From NCBI GenBank assembly GCA_009731375.1, contig BJOX01000254.1, forward strand, positions 22,151-86,150: a stretch of DNA of 64,000 nucleotides, in the 5' to 3' direction. This DNA is from Paulinella micropora (Eukaryota; Cercozoa; Imbricatea; Euglyphida). A program made the position numbers and the translations under genes. Position 1 is the first letter of the stretch; every line of letters begins with the position of its first letter. Below the pieces are notes generated by a model that was not told the DNA's origin, searched no databases, and saw only the letters and a list, made by a program, of their open reading frames with translations. Positions 9,476 through 21,057 of this stretch are shown in pieces.

Positions 9476-10066
9476 GTGTTCCCCACTGTAAGCGATCGAG
9501 CTTATATCCATAGCGCTCCAGAAACCACCCGCGATAAGAACGATTGTAAGAAACTGTAAGCGGTTGTCCACAAAAAATATCCTGTAACGATTGAACGTAC
9601 ACTTTATACGTCGATTTTGATTGCCCAAAGACGACAAATTTGCAGTTTGGAAGATCGGGATTCGCTGTGTTGAACTAAGGAAACCTCCACCCTTTGTCAA
9701 TGCCTAATGCCCCGCTTCCAGATTTTTTTGGCACTGACTAACTATTTCATCACGCATATATTGGGGTACAACAAGCGAAACTCCACCCTCCTCGATAGCA
9801 AGGACATAGCTATACCCAAGTGCTTATTTCGGGGAACTAGTCCAGACACCATCGTACCTGAGCAACAATGTCCTCGCGTGACATAACAGAGATCCAAACC
9901 AGTTGGGATGTTTGGGAACAACTGCAACTCCCAATCCGGAGACGCCGGGAATACGAACAAGAGAGAAGAATCCACAGTCCAGCAAGCGTGGCTTGCGTGC
10001 ACGCGAACTAATATTCTTGCGAGTAGGGTCAAAATGTTCTTTTACCCAACGCGCACTTACCACCAA
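9476..10066 (-). pseudogene. Unidentified decayed coding stretch inside the nested element
   Basis: From 10066 a minus frame reads WVKEHFDPTRKN, LLDCGFFSLVRIPG, VAVVPKHPNWFGSLL to a TAA at about 9826. Across the stop the same phase continues ALGYSYVLAIEEGGVSLVV to about 9702. A further frame (75 codons, 9700-9473) follows in another phase. The composition looks protein-like, but I recognise no family. It may be the remnant of the element's own protein. Confidence 0.3.
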
Positions 10067-10176
10067 CTAACATACAACCAATAGTGACTCGCTACGATTA
10101 TTCATACTACTAACGGTGGGTGGGCGGTGGTGGTGATGGGTGAGTGGGGGTGGGGGGGGGGGGGGCNNNNNNNNNN

Positions 10177-10409
10177 GCCTTTTTTTGCTTCCCAGTTCCC
10201 TTTCCAGCTCCCTTTGCTTTCGATTTCTCCTTTCCCTTTTTCTTCCCACCTACATGACACATGTACATTGCACACAATAAGGGTTAATTAGTGACGACAT
10301 TATTTTCTCTCTGCCATACAATGAGACAGCGTAAAGCTGTTCGCCTGTCGACAAGCACACTCAGTGCAAGTCCATCGCAAAGAAATTGACCATATGCATC
10401 AGTACAAAG
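10177..10409. other. Unassigned stretch after a 10-N gap
   Basis: It follows a poly-G tract and the 10-N gap at 10167-10176. No supported gene or repeat was seen. Confidence 0.5.
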
Positions 10410-10862
10410 CAAGTAGTAAGTGATCAGCACTACACCATCACTACTTACTCGTTGTTAGTGATCATCACTCGGTTGTTAGTGCCCATCACTCAACGTATAG
10501 TCATGGTCAGTAATACATGACATAGTAAGTGATGCGCACTGAAAGGGTAGTGATGGTCACTGCGTTTTATTTTATAGTGATCGTCACTATGGTTAGTGAC
10601 CAGCACTACGTATAAATATTTACTTCCCATCACTAAGTTGTTAGTGCCCATCACTTAGTATGTAGTCGTAGTTACATATATAGTCACTGACAGTTTAGTG
10701 ATGAGCACTCAATTTGCAGTGTTCATCACTAGGTAGTTGTAGATAGTGATAGTCACTATATATTTCTGTGACCATCACTACTTATTCGTTGTTAGTGATC
10801 ATCACTCGGTTGTTAGTGCCCATCACTCAACGTATAGTCATGGTCAGTAATACATAACATAG
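10410..10862. repeat. Palindrome array, higher-order unit of about 337 bp
   Basis: TTAGTGATCATCACTCGGTT...CAACGTATAGTCATGGTCAG occurs at about 10455 and again at about 10792. Much of the array is also repeated at 13360-13720, so these are copies of one longer module. Confidence 0.8.
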
Positions 10863-10984
10863 ATACAATTTTACAATATACATACATCATTGCATACATA
10901 CATACATACATACAAACATACAATTGTAGAATATACATACATACATACATACATACATACATACAATGATACATACAAAACACT

Positions 10985-11092
10985 TAGTTTCCAAGGATGC
11001 CCAGGGTCAGTGAGGTCGGAGATATTGGAGACAGCTCCTTTCGACGCATCGAAAGACGCTGATGAAGACTGCGCTGCATTCTTGGAGTCCGA
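10985..11092 (+). CDS. Exon-like island
   Basis: After a possible acceptor (CACTTAG or TTTCCAAG), one phase encodes PGSVRSEILETAPFDASKDA then DEDCAAFLESE. It ends at a GAG|GTACAT donor, directly followed by (GATA)n. The residues are balanced and non-repetitive, unlike the surroundings. No family recognised; it may be one exon of a gene with microsatellite-filled introns. Confidence 0.35.
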
Positions 11093-11099
11093 GGTACAT

Positions 11100-11310
<211 letters not shown>

Positions 11311-11631
11311 TAGATATAGATATAGATATTTAAAATGTGCGTGTATCTGTATATCTTTGTATCTATGTACTCCGTTCCTGTGAGTCCCTGGTCACTTACT
11401 TGGCAGTGATGATTACTAAATTGATAGTGATGATTACTAAATTGATAGTGTGGTCACTTAGAATTTCGTGATGGTCACTTTGAAGTTAGTGATGGTCATT
11501 TTGAAATTAGTGATGGTCACTTTGAAGTTAGTGATAGTCACTTACAAGTTAGTGATGATCACTAAGAAGTTAGTGATGGTCACTTAGAAGTTAGTGATGA
11601 TCACTTAATGCATAGCATGTCAAGAGGAATA

Positions 11632-11633
11632 GC

Positions 11634-11673
<40 letters not shown>

Positions 11674-11899
11674 ATAATAATAATAATAATAATGAGAATA
11701 ATAATAATAATGATAATAATAATAGTAATAACTATCTCTGTGTGTCTCAAACACATACTCTCTCACTCCTCTCTCTCTTCTTCTTCTTCGTTTTTATTGA
11801 GAGAACAATTTTTACAATCGGACTCAAGGATCGTCCACGTGAAAAGTATAGCTATTAAGTCATACCTTTATCTCTCTCTCTCTCTTTCTCTCTCTGAGA

Positions 11900-11938
<39 letters not shown>

Positions 11939-12007
11939 GGTTACCGTCGCAGGCATCACGGACGCGTCTTTGAACAGGCACTTGATCAATCAGTTGTGTG
12001 ATCTTGT
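11632..12007. repeat. (AGT)n-(AAT)n and (CT)n tracts
   Basis: AGT then AAT triplets fill 11632-11745, and CT dinucleotides 11868-11936. The about 120 bp between is repeated in reverse orientation near 34690-34740 (TTTTCACGTGGACG...CTCAATAAAAG). No gene. Confidence 0.7.
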
Positions 12008-12094
12008 CGCGCTCCATTATTTCCCCTATATATATGCCAACAGGAAGATAGATAGTCTGATCTCTCTCTCTCTCTCTCCCCCCCTCTCTCTCTA

Positions 12095-12137
<43 letters not shown>

Positions 12138-12169
12138 GTATATACATACATACATACATATATACATAT

Positions 12170-12204
<35 letters not shown>

Positions 12205-12220
12205 GACAGATAGATAGATG

Positions 12221-12253
<33 letters not shown>

Positions 12254-12289
12254 GTAGATAGATAGATAGATAGATAGATTACGCAGCTA

Positions 12290-12371
<82 letters not shown>

Positions 12372-12920
12372 CTACACGACATGCACACGCACATCCACAC
12401 ATGCACGACGCACAAAACAAACATGCACTCCGTGTATGGTCTGCTGCCTGTACTGCACTCTCTCTCTCTCTCCTTCCCTCTTGGATCTGGTTCCGAGGCT
12501 ATGTTGTTGTGTTGTTTTTATAAGACATACACCACGTGGGGTCAAAGGGGTTTATACATTCCGAGATCTAGGGGTGGTGACGGCTTTCGAGGCGTCCCAG
12601 ACACTTACCGCAAAACGTCCTCATGCGCTGGCAGACCGCATGAAATGTCTGCTACCCCCCTTGAGTACCTCCATTCGACTTATACCCAGTCTTGTGGAAC
12701 TCTCTCATAGGGAACATCAATCATTTGCAGTTGATTCCCTGCAAGGTATCCGACATGCCGGGCGGGTAGCTATTCAGGGATGGTTCGAGTCACTCTTCCC
12801 TCCCCAACATTCACTGTGTGACTGTTGGGTCGAGGCGCTCCATTATTTCCCCTATATATATGCCAACAGGAAGATAGATAGTCTGATCTCTCTCTCTCTC
12901 TCTCCCCCCCTCTCTCTCTA

Positions 12921-12961
<41 letters not shown>

Positions 12962-12993
12962 GTATATACATACATACATACATATATACATAT

Positions 12994-13044
<51 letters not shown>
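12008..13044. repeat. Direct repeat pair of about 200 bp (12008-12204 and 12834-13044)
   Basis: Both copies start GCGCTCCATTATTTCCCCTA, continue with the same 40-bp unique stretch, then (CT)n, (CATA)n and (TA)n in the same order. The intervening 630 bp contain (GATA)n, (AGT)n and the exon-like island at 12537. The near identity suggests a recent duplication or a collapsed assembly. Confidence 0.8.
12537..12833 (+). CDS. Exon-like island
   Basis: One open phase encodes GVYTFRDLGVVTAFEASQTL, then RPHALADRMKCLLPPL, LVELSHREHQSFAVDSLQG and GWFESLFPPQHSLCDC. This looks like a globular protein rather than repeat translation. A GT follows the SLQ codons (CAAG|GTATCC), so the exon may end at about 12747. 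Together with 10985-11092 and 13172-13305 it could form a spliced gene inside the 12.5-kb block. Family not recognised. Confidence 0.4.
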
Positions 13045-13061
<17 letters not shown>

Positions 13062-13171
13062 CCACTGACTATGCTGCTTTTCTTTCTCTCCTTTTTGTAT
13101 TGTGTAGCTTACAGCCAGTGGGTGCAACACGCTACAAATGTTATCAATAAGGGGTGGGGGGGGGGGGCCTA

Positions 13172-13305
13172 GGCCTGACGATACCACGCGACGTTACTTG
13201 CGTTTACAGAATTTCTTTTATGAACGAGTGGGCCCCTGGTCGGCAAACATTGTCAACGCAACGGTCTTCTGGCGGATGCGCTTGCTCTGCACGAAACCCA
13301 AAAAG
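13172..13305 (+). CDS. Exon-like island
   Basis: One phase encodes RRYLRLQNFFYERVGPWS then NATVFWRMRLLCTKPKK, ending at an AAAAAG|GTCTCT donor. The string ERxGPW...FW.....RMR faintly recalls the segment before the BEACH domain of neurobeachin-type proteins. That is a weak guess from memory of the pattern. Flanked by poly-G upstream and (CCCT)n downstream. Confidence 0.35.
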
Positions 13306-13359
13306 GTCTCTCCCTCCCTCCCTCCCTTCCTCCCTCTCTCCCTCCCTCCCTCTCTCTCT

Positions 13360-13840
13360 CTCATCACTTAGTATGTAGTGATGGACACTTAATTTGTAGT
13401 GTTCATCACTAGATACTTGTAGATAGTGATAGTCACTATGGCCAGAGACCATCACTACTGTAAATAGTGATAGTCACTATGGCCAGTGACCATCACTACT
13501 TATTCGTTGTTAGTGCATCACTCAGTTGTTAGTGCCCATCACTAAACGTATAGTCATTTCAGTATTACATGACATAGTAAGTGATGCGCACTAAATGGGC
13601 AGTGATGGTCACTGCGTTTTTTTTTATAGTGATCGTCACTATGGTTAGTGATCAGCACTACGTATAAGTGTTTAGTTTCCATCACTAAATAGTTAGTGCC
13701 CATTACTTAGTATGTACTGACGATCTCTCTTTTTCTCTTTCTGTATAGTGACTATCACTATCTACAACTATCTAGTGATGAACACTACATATTAAGTACC
13801 CATCACTAAACTGTCAGTGACTACGTCACTATGACTAAAT
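13360..13840. repeat. Palindrome array, second copy of the 10.4-kb module
   Basis: 13495-13720 matches 10440-10670 (TATTCGTTGTTAGTG...GTAAGTGATGCGCACT) and 13360-13445 matches 10652-10770, so the module is circularly permuted between the two sites. Confidence 0.8.
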
Positions 13841-13846
13841 ACTAAG

Positions 13847-13956
13847 TGTGTATATATACATACATACATATATATATATATATATTTACATACAGGTGTG
13901 TGTGTGTCATTTTCATTTGTATATATATATATATATGTATATATTATATATTATAT

Positions 13957-14012
<56 letters not shown>

Positions 14013-14124
14013 TATGTGTGTGTATGTGTATGTGTATGTATGTATGTATGTATATATATATAATACATATTAATATACATATTATATATATATGTATGTA
14101 TGTATATATATAAATATCTATATC

Positions 14125-14155
<31 letters not shown>

Positions 14156-14217
14156 AGAGAGAGAGAGTTAGGCAGGAAAGCAGACAAAATTATGTTTGCT
14201 CCTTACCTAACCTTTTA

Positions 14218-14257
<40 letters not shown>

Positions 14258-14894
14258 CTGTCGTGTTTGTAGATGTTGTTGCATTGAAACAAAAGAGAAA
14301 AAAGGAAAGAAAAAAAAACTGTGTCAGACACACATACACACACAAGCACACACACACACACACACGCACACGAAATACAAATGCAACACTAGAAATAGCC
14401 AAATACATGCAAACATATACGCACAAATAGATCCAGATACTAAGACAACAATACCAATAGCAGTTGCATTATGTGCATGGTGAATCAAATATTTCTATCC
14501 GTTGAATTCGAAGTTGTGACCGTGCGCGTTGAGGTACCTGTCAGCATAACAACAACACAGCAAGAAACAACAACAACAACAACATTGTCAACAGCAGCAA
14601 CAACAGCAACAACAGCGCGCTAGCAACAACAGCAACAGCAACGGTGTTGCAAAAGCAAAGTTTCGATATATTTTTATTTGTCATCCGGGCCGGCCTGATC
14701 ATGAATTGCGGGCCGGCCTGACAAAAATGACTGCTCTGCATTTTCAAATAATTATTTCTCTAGCGCCGCGAGGGTTCTCGCCTCGTTTCTTGACGTGTTA
14801 TAATACATTTGTGTATGTTGTTTCTAAATATACTAAAATATTTGAAAAATCTCTGGTATTTCATATGTTATATCATCAAGTATTCCAGTAATTC
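13847..14894. other. TA/TG/GA/CA microsatellites and (CAA)n; no gene
   Basis: 13847-14160 is (TA)n/(TG)n, 14218-14255 (TG)n(GA)n, 14330-14365 (CA)n, and 14550-14640 (CAA)n-(CAG)n. 14650-14894 is AT-rich unique sequence containing a short GGCCGGCCTGA inverted pair. Nothing coding was seen. Confidence 0.7.
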
Positions 14895-15010
14895 TATTGG
14901 TGTTAGTGATGGACACTAGCCTCTTAGTGATGGGCACTAGACTCTTAGTGATGTGCACTAGCCTCTTAGTGATGATCACTATAGCGGTCGTCATCATAAG
15001 GTATATTATC
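14895..15010. repeat. Short palindrome array
   Basis: Four units of about 27 bp, TAGTGATGGACACTAGCCTCT-like, in tandem. Confidence 0.85.
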
Positions 15011-15047
15011 TAGTCACTACATTAGAGACAGAGAGAGAGTTATTACT

Positions 15048-15098
<51 letters not shown>

Positions 15099-15100
15099 TT

Positions 15101-15329
15101 GGACACCGTGATAGCCCAGTGGTCAAGTTCTACCATCTGGGCCCTGTCGCCAGTTCGATTCCCGTCGGTGCCACCAGTATTTTCATTGAACATACCGGCC
15201 CGTCTGGAAGTGTTGGAACTGCCCTTGCGGGGGTGTCATTAGAGCTTATCGTCAATTCTTCGTACTCCCCTCACGGGTGAGACGATGGAGGCGCATGTGC
15301 AGAAATGCATCAGCCATTGACAGAGAAGC
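15101..15329 (+). mobile_element. tRNA-derived SINE (copy B)
   Basis: Same element as 8896-9163 without the internal duplication. Box A is at 15112-15122 and box B at 15152-15162. It is preceded by (ATT)n and runs at its 3' end into an N gap (15330-15382), which probably covers its tail. Confidence 0.85.
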
Positions 15330-15382
15330 NNNNNNNNNNNNNNNNNNNNNNNNNNNNNNNNNNNNNNNNNNNNNNNNNNNNN

Positions 15383-15523
15383 ATGGGCTGATTGGTATAA
15401 AGCTCCTAGAGTAATGTTCTATGCCGTCACTTCCTTTATTCCACCGATTGGTGTGGAGACTTTCCTTACGGAATGGAGGACTGGATGCACATGGCCTTTT
15501 GGCTCAGCAATTGGCAGGAGATA

Positions 15524-15525
<2 letters not shown>
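15383..15525 (+). CDS. Exon-like island
   Basis: Between the gap and an (ATT)n tract, one phase reads DWYKAPRVMFYAVTSFIPPI then GVETFLTEWRTGCTWPFGSA with no stop. No splice site or family can be shown. Confidence 0.2.
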
Positions 15526-15608
<83 letters not shown>

Positions 15609-15611
15609 GTT

Positions 15612-15745
15612 CCTCTTGACATGCTATGCATTAAGTGATCATCACTAACTTCTAAGTGCACTTAAGTGACCATCACTAACTTCTAAGTAACCATCACTAA
15701 CTTCGAAGAGACCATCACTAACTTCGAAGTGACCATCACTAACTT

Positions 15746-15750
<5 letters not shown>
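15612..15750. repeat. Solo arm of the 9.2-11.6-kb nested element
   Basis: Starts CCTCTTGACATGCTATGCAT and continues with tandem AAGTGACCATCACTAACTTCT-like units, as in the arms at 9251 and 11627. It ends at (GA)n. It is followed at once by a coding remnant. Confidence 0.8.
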
Positions 15751-15789
<39 letters not shown>

Positions 15790-15794
<5 letters not shown>

Positions 15795-16502
15795 TCGAGC
15801 CTTTTTCCCAGTCAGTCATCCCATGCGCACTGATGCTAGTTATGGACCACCCTGTACCACGGCTTCATCCCAAAACAAGACAGCTGAGTGGCATGCTGCT
15901 CGAGCGTCGGACGTGCGACAACATGACGAATGTCTTCGTCCGTTCCAAAAGCCTCACCATTCTCAAGGTGTCAGGTTTGATAATGCATGCCAATGAATCT
16001 CTGCCTTCGATTCTGTGCTGGATATGATGGTTGATGGAATGCACGTTGATGAAAACGCCGTTGAGCATATTGTTGCAATGACGTCGGATGACTCTGAAGG
16101 AAAGAAACGTCCAAACACAAGCTCCTGCCAGGTCAGCCAAGACCTGTACGCAGAGAGCGTGATGATTCCATTCTGCCTGATTATATGCAAGATGCAGTGG
16201 ATAGGTTGGTGGATTGTAAGGATCCAGCACCAGCACCTGACCAAGACATTCCTGTGGTTGATCTTGATGCGTTATATGCGAGTGACAGTGAGGCTGAACA
16301 GAAACTGCAAAAAGCAAAACAAATACTAGAGGTGAATCTAGAATTATCAGATGATGAGGCGGACCAAGGTGGGGTGGACTTTATAGCTAGGCCTGACTCT
16401 TCTAGTCTAAACGAGATTTTTGCGGCCCCTGACGGTGAGGAAAGTAATTACAGCGATGCTGAGTACTTCTTGGATCAGCAGGAGACAGATGTAAGAAATT
16501 AA
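15790..16502 (+). pseudogene. Unidentified coding remnant, acidic C-terminus
   Basis: One phase is open from about 15790 except for a TGA at about 15996. It includes FRAFFPVSHPMRTDASYG and, after the stop, DSVLDMMVDGMHVDENAVEH. From about 16130 another phase takes over (RERDDSILPDYMQDAVDRLV) and runs to TAA 16500-16502 with a very acidic tail (LELSDDEADQG, DGEESNYSDAEYFLDQ). One stop and one frameshift thus break a protein of about 230 residues. It lies just inside the right palindrome array, where the gene of an autonomous element could sit. Family unknown. Confidence 0.4.
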
Positions 16503-16624
16503 TTGAATCCAGCAACGTTTTAGACACAGTCGACCTTTTAAATCAAGACACTGATTATTAAAAATACCCCAGTGACGCTCATATTTCACAGAGACAAAGT
16601 ACAGATAACTTTAATATGATGTTC

Positions 16625-17113
16625 AATAAAATTAGTTCCGGTCACTATGACCTTAATGATAGACACTCAAAAGATAGTGATGGTCACTAGATTATGACAC
16701 TTAGTGATGATCACTAGACTTTTATTAGCTTGAGCGTGTACTGATCATCACTACCCTAGTGCTCGTCACTATGAATTTTATCACTAATTTTTTTTAGTTT
16801 TGTAACACATCACTAACGTAGTGATGATCACTACGTATTTCATCACTAGCTTTCATCATAGATCACTAGCGTAGTGATGATCACTACGTGTTTCATCACT
16901 AACTTTCATCAAGATCACTAGTGTAGTGATGATCACTACGTATTTCATCACTAACTTTTTCATTTTTTTCACTGATGCAAATAGGTAGTGATCATCACTA
17001 CCCTCATCACTAAGTAAAAAATATATCACTAAGCTCATCACTAACAGCTTAGTGATTCATCATTACGTACTAAGTGATCATCACTACTTTCCGTACTTGT
17101 ACTAGTTGTAGTG
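16625..17113. repeat. Right subterminal palindrome array and terminus
   Basis: Closely spaced TAGTGATGATCACTA units alternate with TTTCATCACTAACTTTCATC-type spacers and end CCGTACTTGTACTAGTTGTA-GTG. The 16796-17113 part is almost identical to 33246-33570. Confidence 0.85.
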
Positions 17114-17319
17114 TAACGTTGTTGGCCGCGCTCTAAGTACTAAGTTCGAAGCGCGAAGCCATTGTTCGAAATTTTAGTTCCCCACCGTTCACTATCGCTA
17201 AGTCGCAGAGTGACTGAGACTACGTTCCTTTCCAATTAGCTTATTGCACTGCCCGTTCGGGCGATCAACTCTTTCACTCAGTAATTATATTAAATCGGTC
17301 GTTCCTTTTTCATTGTTAT
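17114..17319 (+). repeat. Repeat B2, right part, end of the first YR element
   Basis: Begins with the second TAACGT (17114-17119) and follows B1 to the shared end CATTGTTAT at 17319, with two small differences (CAATTAGC for CACTTTGC, TTTCACTC for TTTTACTC). Unrelated sequence starts at ACCAGATCTCC. Confidence 0.85.
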
Positions 17320-17336
17320 ACCAGATCTCCATGCCA

Positions 17337-17908
17337 GATTTTGCTGCGCAAGCTTGCAAAAACTTCATTCACAACATACCATACATCCCATGAGCTCTCT
17401 CCCCTCTCTCCTAGGTCTTTGTGCTTAAACACACAAGACCTAGATTGTGCAAGATATTGTGCATGGAATATGCGTGATTGTGCATGAGATGAGAAGCATT
17501 ATGTGCAAAATTGTGTGAGATGTGTGTGGATGTGTGTAAATGTGTATAATTTCTCATCCCTCACTCACCACCCCCAAACGAGAAGACATCATGTAAATAG
17601 GTGGGTGGGTGGGGGTTCTTGCCTTTCCTAAAACCCAAACTAAAAGCACTATTGTATAAAACAAAAAATGCAAATCTGAGGGGGACAGGATTGTTGTTCT
17701 AATCTTCAAATTTTCGAGCGGGAACAATAGTTCCCGCTTCTTTATTTGCGCAGAGAAACTCTGCAAGTGAACTCAATTGATTGTCACTACCGGCCCACTC
17801 TGTCTGATATGGTTATTTGTGAAATGACGCTTTTGCTGCGCAAGCTTGCAAAAACTTCATTTCACAACATACCATACATCACATGAGCTCTCTCCCCTCT
17901 CTCCTAGG
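17337..17908 (+). repeat. Direct 80-bp repeats (17337-17412, 17829-17908) around a 420-bp spacer
   Basis: Both copies read TTTTGCTGCGCAAGCTTGCA...CTCTCCTAGGTC. The spacer contains the 53-bp string CTTGCCTTTCCTAAAACCCA... (17616-17668) that also occurs at 33179-33231. No gene. Confidence 0.8.
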
Positions 17909-18886
17909 TCGCAAAAAAGACCTCTCTGGAAAAAAAGATTTGGTAATGCCATTTTTCCCTGCCAGGCCTGGAAGAAATGCCGACAAATTGCCTATATTCC
18001 CTCAAAAATTGCATTTTTGGGTTCAACTGGAAATTTTTTAGGCTGACTAGAAATTAGGAAAAGACTCATCGAGCTGTTTGCTGCTGAAAAATATTATTTT
18101 TGCTTGTGCTTTGGCATAGTCCATGATACATTCTTTCTGTCCACGATAAGATCCTAAATTGTGAATAAGCAGCTTTGCAACGTGTGTAATGCCCCGAAAC
18201 TAAAACAGCAATTATAGACGGATAACAAATCTGATTATCAATGTATCTTCGTTTTTATGCCTGTATTCTGCGCGTTCGTACCGTTTGTCCTTTTTCCCGT
18301 ATGCAAACATTAGTCTGTGTATGTTTGCATCCTTATTGTTGTCGAGATTTTTCTTGTTGGTCAGTTTTATGTCCTAGTAGATGTGTGTGGTGTAAGTGTT
18401 TTGTATGTCTATTCCCGTAAATATTCTTGTAATCCATTGTAGTGTATCTGGAATCGATGAAATACTATCTGGAATCGATGAGTATTTCATTAATATCGTT
18501 TTCGCTGTGAAGAAAGTGGTGTAATTACAAGTTATGTTATCGACTTTTAATTTAGTATGTTGAGTCTCTCTTATATGTGAGGTGGTGGTTGTGTCGTTTT
18601 TGTCCGATGCTGTTCCTGTATGCATTTTGAGCGTTAGATTTCTTACTAAACCCTGGTGCCGTCGTACTGTACATGTTAAGCTATTCTGGAATCTATTTCT
18701 GTAAGATTGCTCTGTTCACTGCATATATTACGTCTGCATGTCTGTACATATTATGACGAACTATATTGTTATGTGACCGATATTGAGTGCTATTACGAGG
18801 ACTTGTTACTGTAGTCATGTCATTATGTGACATGAGTTTATCACTGGATATCTCAGTTAAATACTTCATTTCTCTTGACTAACATT
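17909..18886. other. AT-rich stretch without recognised features
   Basis: No frame looks coding. A short internal duplication (GGAATCGATGA(A/G)TA) lies at about 18450-18490. Confidence 0.5.
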
Positions 18887-19358
18887 ACGATACCATACGA
18901 TACGATACGATACGATACATACGATACGATACGATACGATACGATACGATACAATATGATACGGTACGATACGATACGATACGATACGATACGATACGAT
19001 ACGATACGATATGATACGATACGATACGATATGATACGATACGATACGATACGATACGATACGATACAAGACGATACAAGACGATACGATACGATACGAT
19101 ACGATACGATATGATACGATACGATACGATACGATACGATACGATACGATATGATACGATATGATACGATACGATACGATACGATACAATACGAGACGAG
19201 ACGAGACGATACGATACGATACGATACGATACGATACGATACGATACGATACGATAGGATATGATAGGATACGATACGATACGATACGATACGATACGAT
19301 ATGATACGATACGATATGATACGATACGATACGATACGATACGATACGATACGATACG
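18887..19358. repeat. (GATAC)n pentanucleotide array
   Basis: About 470 bp of tandem GATAC with scattered single-base variants (GATAT, GAGAC, GGATA). Long frames on both strands (SYRIV/YDTIR repeats) are artefacts. Confidence 0.95.
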
Positions 19359-19533
19359 CTAATAACGGTTCAGTAAGTGTATTTCGTAAGTTAAATCGCA
19401 TTATAGTACAGCATGGGAATCGATTTTAATAAGCGAGCGTCAGTTACTTATCTGGTAAACCATAGCATACACCATCGTCGAACGGTGGTGTAGATTGTAT
19501 TTGAGCATATTTCTTATGAGAACCAAGGAGTAT

Positions 19534-20510
19534 CTAAGCGATTTTGACTCCTGCCTGCATGACGCTCGTAATGGCCAGTTTGTTTTCTAAGCTGATGTCG
19601 CGCACATATTTGAACACATGTACTTTTATCTGACCACAATCCTTGCCTCCTGATTGCGTATAGTTTCATTCCCAATCTTGCCGCCTCTGTAGCCGAGCCG
19701 ATTCTATTAGAATGTGACGCGTAGATAGCTGGATCCAATCCGATGAGTGCCACTTTCTCTTTCAGAATACTGGACGGTGTTTTGCTACTTAAGTGCTCCA
19801 GACTGTTTCCCTCAATTTTGAAGAAGAGATGCGAACTGTCTGTGAGTGAACCGCGAAATAAATCCTTCATAGCCTGCAAGTATGCGCGAACCCATTTAAC
19901 AGCGCAAAATGTTTCTGTGCCTTGACCGACATACACTAGCTTCTCACCTTTATCGTTCTTGAGGTGCCTCAGCCGGAGTACCATGTATTCACATGGGCTG
20001 TTGTTTATTGTAGTCGTGTGGAACCATATATCCTCCACCTTTAGTGCAGTGATATTGCCCACTCGTGTCATAGAGATCCATTGCAGCAAAATCATGGTGC
20101 TGTTTCTGCTGTCTCTCCAATCATTAAGAGGCAGTTGGAGGATCTTGAGTAAATCGTCCCTCAACAGTGGGTATTTGCCTTCCTTGCCCTGCGGGGCTTC
20201 TGCCACTGCTCTTTCCTTTGCCATTTGCACCAATGGGCTATCGGTGGGGTCGCAGTAGGGAAGTAGTGCGTACTGCGCCTTAATAGCGGCGAAGTGCCCT
20301 TTGATTGTACTCTCTGCATAGCCGCTTTCGCACATGTGTCTCAGGTAGTGAGCGACAGTCTCTGCTGTGGCCGGAAAGCATAATCGATGGTGTGCGATAC
20401 ACCAATTGATGAATTGCTTGCGTGAGGATGCATATGCGTCCATCGTTGACTGTCTGTTCTTGCCTTGGCTTGCCAATATTGCTATGTCAAGGTCGTTAAG
20501 TACGATGTTG
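19534..20510 (-). pseudogene. Tyrosine recombinase of a second YR element, frameshifted
   Basis: From 20476 a 320-codon frame shows the core-binding region, catalytic R138 (SMTRVGNITAL), H255-x-x-R258 (ASHSNRIGSA) and W281 (QGLWSDK). After WSDK the phase is lost. The catalytic tyrosine appears only in the next phase (VFKYVRDIS, Tyr codon at 19606-19608), which runs to TAG at 19534. One extra base in the AAAA run complementary to 19624-19627 accounts for this. Upstream the frame is open beyond 20476 to an acceptor-like TTTTCTTACTACAG|G at about 20510. The family is closest to DIRS/Ngaro-type recombinases, judged by its RNase H neighbour. Confidence 0.65.
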
Positions 20511-20530
20511 CCTGTAGTAAGAAAACAAAT

Positions 20531-20990
20531 TTAATTAGCAAAATCAAATAAGACTGCAAGCATGTGCCACTGAGGTCTATGTATATGTAGCGGGTGTGTG
20601 GGCCATGTTGGTGCTAGCGTGTACGCAGCGGGTGGTAATGGGAATGAATCCCTCGCGTGTTCAAGCACTTGTGGCCACCAAGGTCTTCCCTGCAATTTGG
20701 GTATCACAAACGCAACTCGCTTGCGTTCTTTCAGTGCGAGAAGAATTGACTGTCCTATCTGCCCGAAGTTCGGTGCCCACATGTCTCTGATCGTTATGTG
20801 TCATCGGTAGGTGATTGCCTTTATGATATCCGGGTGGACAGTCAAGCTAGTCAAGCCGGCAGTCAGTGCCTTTGAGTTCGCGTCTGCCCTTGTGTTACGT
20901 GAGCGTTCCACCCATCCCCAGAGTTTGTTCTTGATGTTGAGCCGCTGCGTGTATACATTGTCAATTATTTTGCATAACTGCGGGAGGTGT
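20531..20990 (-). pseudogene. RNase H C-terminal region of the second YR element
   Basis: Upstream of the recombinase, a phase from about 20990 reads NIKNKLWGWVERSRNTRADA, the final RNase H motif (...N..AD), then HPDIIKAITYR and a TGA at about 20816. Across the stop follow DMWAPNFGQIGQS, ERKRVAFVIPKLQGRPWWPQ and VLEHARDSFPLPP. The 'VIP.L..RPWWPQ' pattern is the usual tail between RNase H and recombinase in DIRS-like elements. The RT itself is not present further upstream. Confidence 0.55.
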
Positions 20991-21057
20991 TAGCGAAAGC
21001 CGCAGCAGCGTTATCCTGAGCTGCTTTGAAATCTTGAGAGGAAGACATGGAAAAAAA

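Noticed and set aside
18853-19401. Long ORFs on both strands with SYRIV/YDTIR repeats
   Set aside because: Translations of the (GATAC)n array; no coding signal.
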